A DNA stretch of 10,785 nt from Nitrospira sp. Lineage in GTDB: Bacteria; Nitrospirota; Nitrospiria; Nitrospirales; Nitrospiraceae. Location of the stretch: assembly GCA_025935475.1 (NCBI GenBank), contig JAICVE010000065.1:1-10785 (forward strand). Reading direction: 5' to 3'. The translations under genes and the position numbers were made by a program. Below are positions 7,170 through 10,785 of this stretch, piece after piece; the stretch's first letter is position 1, and each line of letters starts with the position of its first letter. The notes beneath the pieces are model-generated. The model did not search any database and was not told the origin of the DNA. It saw only the letters and a program-made list of their open reading frames with translations.

Positions 7170-7405
7170 GATAAGAGATAGAATACCAGACTGAGAACGA
7201 CGCTCAGGACGATACTGGTGCCGAGGGGGAAAAAGATGCTGAAATTGCTGCGTTTTATGAGAATATCGCCGGGGAGCCTGCCCATCCAGCTAAAAAGGTG
7301 GCTCACGCCCGGCATCCGATCGGCGAGCAGGAACAGCGCTCCCACCAGAGCGACCGCCACGCCGAGGCCGATGAGAAGCTTGCCGAAGCCTCCCCACTCG
7401 GTCAT
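7151..7405 (-). CDS. DUF2905 family small membrane protein
   Basis: This is a small two-helix membrane protein of unknown function. With the start used here it has 84 residues: GKLLIGLGVAVALVGALFLL is the first membrane segment (about 8-27), then an amphipathic stretch with the family signature GRLPGDI (about 42-48) and a short KRSNFSIFFPL block. A second membrane segment (about 61-79) ends in basic residues. The ATG at 7403-7405 overlaps the asd stop as TGATG, implying translational coupling, and gives an N-terminus typical of the family. An upstream in-frame ATG at 7421-7423 would add six residues and overlap asd by 19 nt; neither has a clear Shine-Dalgarno. The 3' end overlaps the SpoIID-like gene by 19 nt. 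From memory, DUF2905 genes occur near ruvB, spoIID and queA in other bacteria, hinting at a shared envelope role. Confidence 0.9.
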   Translation of the reverse strand: MTEWGGFGKLLIGLGVAVALVGALFLLADRMPGVSHLFSWMGRLPGDILIKRSNFSIFFPLGTSIVLSVVLSLVFYLLSWIFRR

Positions 7406-8427
7406 CAACCGTTGACCAGGCATTCGGCGATCTGCACGGCGTTGAGTGCAGCGCCCTTCCGGAGATTGTCTGATACCACCCAGAGGTTCAACCCGTTCGT
7501 GACGGACGGGTCTTCCCTGATCCGTCCGATGTACACCTCATCCTTTCCGGTCGCATCCAGCGGCATGGGATAGAGCTTCCGGTTGGGATCATCATACACG
7601 ATCACGCCAGGCATCGCGGCCAAAGCGGCCCGCGCTTCGTTCACCTTCAGGGGGGCATGCAATTCGACGTTGATTGCCTCGGAATGACAGCGCAGCACCG
7701 GTACACGAACTGTCGTGGCCGTGACCCGAAGCGTCGGTGACCCGAGAATTTTTCTGGTTTCATTGGCGATCTTCACCTCTTCCGAACAGTCGCCCTGCTC
7801 GTTGAAGGAGCCAATGTGCGGCAAGAGATTGAAGGCGATCTGATAGGGATACACTGCGGCCTTCACATCACGAAATGCCATCAGATCCTTCGTTTGAGTC
7901 ACTAATTCATCCATGGCGGCCGCGCCGGTTCCCGACACGGATTGAAACGTCGTGACGACCACCCGCTTGATCCCGGCCGTATCTTGCAGTGGCTTGAGCG
8001 CCATGACCAAAGGAGTGGTCGTACAGTTCGGGATCGAGACAATCCCACGAGGCATGGCGGAGAGCGCCTGGGCGTTCACTTCGGGGACGACCAACGGGAC
8101 GTTCGCGTCCATACGGAAGACGCCGCTATCATCGATGACGACGATGCCCGATTTTCCTAAACGCTCGCCATATTCGCGGCTGATCGGGTCCGTCGCCGAA
8201 ATGAGCGCAATGTCAATGCCGGCAAACGAAGACTCTGGCGTCAATTCCTCGACCGTCCACTCCTTCCCCTGACAGGCCAGGACCCCTCCGGCGGAACGCT
8301 TCGAAGCAAACAACCGAAGCCCGGCGATGGGGAATTTGCGCTCATCAAGAATCTCGAGCGTCTCTTTTCCCACGGCCCCGGTCGCGCCGAGGATCGCCAT
8401 CACATAGGACGACTTTTTCTTCAGCAT
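7405..8427 (-). CDS. asd: Aspartate-semialdehyde dehydrogenase
   Basis: Asd reduces aspartyl-4-phosphate to aspartate-4-semialdehyde with NADPH in the cytoplasm. This is the branch point to lysine, diaminopimelate (for peptidoglycan), threonine and methionine. The 340-residue product has the dinucleotide-binding GATGAVG at 14-20 and the catalytic cysteine Cys135 in SIPNCTTTPL. It also has FQSVSGTGAAAMDEL (161-175) with the substrate-binding Gln162, and the active-site RVPVLRCHSE at 241-250 with His248. The start ATG at 8425-8427 is 30 nt after the NHL gene stop and lacks a clear Shine-Dalgarno; Met10, just before the Rossmann motif, is an alternative that would match shorter homologues. The stop overlaps the DUF2905 start. 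The link to diaminopimelate fits the wall-related genes downstream, though the grouping may simply be operon packing. Confidence 0.97.
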   Translation of the reverse strand: MLKKKSSYVMAILGATGAVGKETLEILDERKFPIAGLRLFASKRSAGGVLACQGKEWTVEELTPESSFAGIDIALISATDPISREYGERLGKSGIVVIDDSGVFRMDANVPLVVPEVNAQALSAMPRGIVSIPNCTTTPLVMALKPLQDTAGIKRVVVTTFQSVSGTGAAAMDELVTQTKDLMAFRDVKAAVYPYQIAFNLLPHIGSFNEQGDCSEEVKIANETRKILGSPTLRVTATTVRVPVLRCHSEAINVELHAPLKVNEARAALAAMPGVIVYDDPNRKLYPMPLDATGKDEVYIGRIREDPSVTNGLNLWVVSDNLRKGAALNAVQIAECLVNG

Positions 8428-8457
8428 GGCTGAGCACTCATCACAAACTTCCCGCCC

Positions 8458-9651
8458 CTAGAAGAGGATTTCGCGCATCCGGTGGTTGAACGTGTCTGCC
8501 ACCAAGACACGACCATTCGCGTCAACGACGATGCCGAAGGGATAAGATAAACCGGCCTCGAGCGCCGGCCCTCCGTCGCCTCCCCCGCTGGCTTCGCCGG
8601 TGCCGGCGATCCGGTCGATCCGGCCGGTCGCTCGCTCCCACCGGCGTACTAAATGATTGTCGGAGTCGGTGATCAGGAGGTTGCCGTCGAGATCAAGGGA
8701 AATCCCAGACGGACGAGATAGGCTACCCGACGAGGTCTCTGTTGGGCCTTGATAACGGTAGTCTCCGCCATCACCGGCGACTGTGCTGATCATGCCGGTC
8801 GTGGGATCGACGCCACGGATCCTCCCGTTGAACGTGTCAGCAATGTACAACGTGCCATCCGCGCCGACCGCCAGGCCGCTGGGACCGGCAAGGGAGGCTT
8901 CGGTCGCGGGCATCCCGTCTCCATTATATCCAGCCAACCCGGTGCCGGCGACGGTGGTGATGATCTCGGTTGCCACATCGATCATTCGGACGCGATTATT
9001 GCTCTGATCCGCGATATACACACGGGTTCCGTGCACCGCCAAGGCGGCCGGCTCATTCAGCCCGGCATTGACCGACGGTCCGCCATCGCCGCTGAACCGC
9101 GGCTGTCCCACCCCTGCGAGTGTTGATATCAGACCTGTCTTGGCGTCCACGCGACGAACGCGGTGATTCATGGTATCGGCAATATACAAATGCCCATCTT
9201 GGTCGACGGCAATTGCCGTCGGAAAATTCAAGAGCGCTTTCAGCGCCGGCCCGCCGTCGCCTGCAAACCGTTTGGCCACGCCGATCCCGTTCACGACATA
9301 GCGCACCGTCCCGCTCAGGTCCGCCTGCTGGGCGAAGGCCTTGTCTGCCGTCACGATTCCTTCGCTGAAGGGATCGTCGGCCGAGACGGTGGCCTGCTCT
9401 GCACCCCTTCCCTGGACGGACGGCAGCGCGGACCCTCCAGCGACCGTCTGGATAGTGCCGCTCACCCGATCAACCTTGCGTATGACATGGTTTTCGGAAT
9501 CGACGATAAGCAAATTCCCGTGACCGTCAAGGCACAGGTTTTTCGGTTCATTCAAAGAGGCGGCGAGGGCAGGGCCGCCGTCCCCGGAGAAACCAGGTGT
9601 CCCGTTGCCGGCCACGCTTCGGATTGTGCCAAGGCGAGTATCAATGTTCAC
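8458..9651 (-). CDS. NHL-repeat beta-propeller protein of unknown function
   Basis: The protein is built almost entirely of NHL repeats, a six- or seven-bladed beta-propeller of a type used for protein or ligand binding; the partner is unknown. With a GTG start at 9649-9651 it has 397 residues. Units begin near residues 8, 65, 114, 173, 229, 286 and 343, with a regular spacing of 56-59 residues. The consensus is roughly GTIxTVAGxGxxGFSGDGGPA, then LNxPxGIAVDxDGxLYIAD and NHRVRRVDxxTG. The unit at 65-113 is degenerate and short. The first propeller strand starts at residue 8, so no extra N-terminal domain is needed. No signal peptide, membrane segment or enzyme motif is visible, so it appears cytoplasmic. 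A longer reading frame reaches 9810 inside leuB but gives an Arg/Ser-rich non-NHL stretch and is not accepted. The start lies 4 nt past the leuB stop and lacks a strong Shine-Dalgarno. Confidence 0.88.
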   Translation of the reverse strand: MNIDTRLGTIRSVAGNGTPGFSGDGGPALAASLNEPKNLCLDGHGNLLIVDSENHVIRKVDRVSGTIQTVAGGSALPSVQGRGAEQATVSADDPFSEGIVTADKAFAQQADLSGTVRYVVNGIGVAKRFAGDGGPALKALLNFPTAIAVDQDGHLYIADTMNHRVRRVDAKTGLISTLAGVGQPRFSGDGGPSVNAGLNEPAALAVHGTRVYIADQSNNRVRMIDVATEIITTVAGTGLAGYNGDGMPATEASLAGPSGLAVGADGTLYIADTFNGRIRGVDPTTGMISTVAGDGGDYRYQGPTETSSGSLSRPSGISLDLDGNLLITDSDNHLVRRWERATGRIDRIAGTGEASGGGDGGPALEAGLSYPFGIVVDANGRVLVADTFNHRMREILF

Positions 9652-9655
9652 GGCA

Positions 9656-10729
9656 TCATCCAAGGCTTCGCACAATGGCGTCACCCATCTCGGTGGTTCC
9701 AACAACGCGCATGCCTGGACTCTGGATATCCTTGGTCCGGTAGCCGAGATCCAGCGTCTTGACGATCGCCTGTTCGACCAGTTCCGCTTCCTTGTCGAGT
9801 TTGAACCCAAAGGACAGCATCATGGCCGCCGATGCGATCGTCGCGATAGGATTGGCGATATTTTTCCCGGCAATGTCAGGCGCGCTTCCATGAATCGGCT
9901 CAAAGAGCCCCACTTGCGCGCCGAGGCTGGCGGAAGGCAGCATGCCGATCGAACCGGTCAGCATCGCGGCTTCGTCGCTGAGGATATCCCCGAACATGTT
10001 GTTACAGAGCATGACGTCGAACTGGCGGGGATTGCGCACCAGCTGCATCGCGGCGTTGTCCACATACATATGCCCGAGTTCCACGTCGGGGTAGTCTTGG
10101 TGCACCCCGGTGACGACGCGGCGCCACAACTCGGAAGATTCCAGCACATTCGCCTTGTCGACCGAGACGATTTTCTTCCGACGCCTGCGAGCGGCTTCAA
10201 AGGCGACGACGGCGATCCGGCGAATTTCCTCTGTCGTATACACCTCGGTATTGGTGCCGCGCTCGCTGCCGTTTGGTAATTTCTCGATGCCTTTCGGTTT
10301 GCCGAAGTAGATTCCGCCGGTCAACTCGCGAACCACCAGGATGTCGATGCCTTCCACGACTTCTTTTTTCAAGGTCGAGGCTTCGGCCAAATTGGGGTAC
10401 AGCTTGGCCGGCCGCAAATTTGCGTATAATCCAAGGGCTTCGCGGATGCCCAGCAACGCGCGCTCGGGCCTCAGACTGTAGTCCAGTCCTTCCCACTTAG
10501 GCCCCCCGACCGCGCCCAGCAGCACTGCATCGCTTTGCTTGGCCAAGTTCAAAGTGTCTTGAGGCAGCGGCACGCCAACCTTTTCCAGGGCTTGTCCGCC
10601 AATGTCGCCTTGCGTAAAGGTAAATGCATGCCCGCATTTTTCAGCGACGGCTTTCAAGACCTTGATCGCCTCCGGCACGATTTCACGGCCGACGCCATCA
10701 CCTGCCAAGACTGCGATTTTTGCCTTCAC
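9656..10729 (-). CDS. leuB: 3-isopropylmalate dehydrogenase
   Basis: LeuB oxidises and decarboxylates 3-isopropylmalate with NAD+ in the third step of leucine synthesis in the cytoplasm. The 357-residue product has the normal length. Family blocks include GDGVGREIVPEA (10-21), the arginine-rich substrate loop around 94-107 and RELTGGIYFG (134-143). Others are VDKANVLESS (190-199) with catalytic Lys192, and MYVDNAAMQL (221-230) with metal-ligand Asp224. NNMFGDILSDEAA (243-255) supplies Asp248 and Asp252, and GLFEPIHGSAPDIAGK (274-289) is the NAD-binding loop. The start is a GTG at 10727-10729 with AGGGGAG upstream; an upstream ATG is blocked by a TAG. It is the first complete gene of the minus-strand block and is followed after 4 nt by the NHL gene. 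leuC and leuD are not in the window. Confidence 0.97.
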   Translation of the reverse strand: MKAKIAVLAGDGVGREIVPEAIKVLKAVAEKCGHAFTFTQGDIGGQALEKVGVPLPQDTLNLAKQSDAVLLGAVGGPKWEGLDYSLRPERALLGIREALGLYANLRPAKLYPNLAEASTLKKEVVEGIDILVVRELTGGIYFGKPKGIEKLPNGSERGTNTEVYTTEEIRRIAVVAFEAARRRRKKIVSVDKANVLESSELWRRVVTGVHQDYPDVELGHMYVDNAAMQLVRNPRQFDVMLCNNMFGDILSDEAAMLTGSIGMLPSASLGAQVGLFEPIHGSAPDIAGKNIANPIATIASAAMMLSFGFKLDKEAELVEQAIVKTLDLGYRTKDIQSPGMRVVGTTEMGDAIVRSLG

Positions 10730-10738
10730 GTTCTTCGT

Positions 10739-10745
10739 CTCCCCT
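10739..10745 (-). promoter_or_regulatory. Shine-Dalgarno of leuB (decides a GTG start)
   Basis: AGGGGAG on the minus strand lies 9 nt before the GTG at 10727-10729 and supports that non-ATG start. It is the only strong ribosome-binding site found in the leuB-to-queA block, where later genes depend on short gaps or overlaps. Confidence 0.7.
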
Positions 10746-10776
10746 CTAGCACAAGATCATGGTCGCCACGGCCGTC

Positions 10777-10782
10777 ATTCTA
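10777..10782 (-). promoter_or_regulatory. Possible -10 box upstream of leuB
   Basis: TAGAAT on the minus strand matches the TATAAT consensus at 5 of 6 positions and would place a transcription start near 10770, about 41 nt before leuB. The -35 region falls outside the window, so this cannot be confirmed. Confidence 0.25.
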
Positions 10783-10785
10783 AAA

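Noticed and set aside
9163..9762. 199-codon plus-strand frame across the NHL and leuB genes
   Set aside because: It spans the junction of two well supported minus-strand genes and shows no family resemblance; it is a composition artefact.
9652..9810. N-terminal extension of the NHL gene to 9810
   Set aside because: It lies wholly inside the leuB 3' coding region in another frame, encodes an Arg/Ser-rich sequence with no NHL character, and the propeller begins right after the GTG at 9649-9651.

Overview
The window reads as an ordinary chromosomal region of a Gram-negative, rod-shaped bacterium with high G+C. The protein style and gene mix suggest Nitrospirota (Nitrospira-like): an MreBCD/PBP2 elongation cluster, a SpoIID-type protein without sporulation genes, and a soluble multi-NHL-repeat protein. 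That assignment is an inference from general resemblance. Twelve genes are supported, eleven on the minus strand and one on the plus strand. There are no rRNA or tRNA genes, CRISPR arrays, insertion sequences or phage genes, and no gene-free stretch exceeds 300 bases.

Minus-strand block A (window start to 3961, transcribed right to left) is an RDD-family membrane protein, then mreB, mreC, mreD and mrdA (PBP2). It is the rod-shape elongation machinery: the MreB filament, the MreC/MreD membrane link, and the PBP2 transpeptidase, which is cut by the window edge just after its catalytic STFK motif. A candidate sigma70-type promoter sits at 4012-4040. Spacing from mreB to mrdA is 2 to 17 nt, so this is very likely one operon.

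The 190-base divergent region 3962-4151 separates block A from the only plus-strand gene (4152-4850). That gene encodes a membrane-anchored protein resembling the N-terminal part of PpiD/SurA but without the peptidyl-prolyl isomerase domain. It converges on queA, and the two stop codons share one CTAG palindrome.

Minus-strand block B (4847-10729, transcribed right to left) is leuB, an NHL-repeat propeller gene, asd, a DUF2905 membrane protein, a SpoIID/LytB protein and queA. Junctions are tight (4 nt, 30 nt, a TGATG stop/start overlap, a 19 nt overlap, 61 nt), so a single transcript is plausible. It mixes leucine synthesis, aspartate-family and diaminopimelate precursor synthesis, probable peptidoglycan processing, and queuosine tRNA modification.

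I found no clearly undescribed system. The points most worth a second look are the NHL protein wedged between leuB and asd with one degenerate repeat, the PPIase-less PpiD-like protein divergent from the mre operon, and the DUF2905-SpoIID-queA linkage in an apparent non-sporulator.
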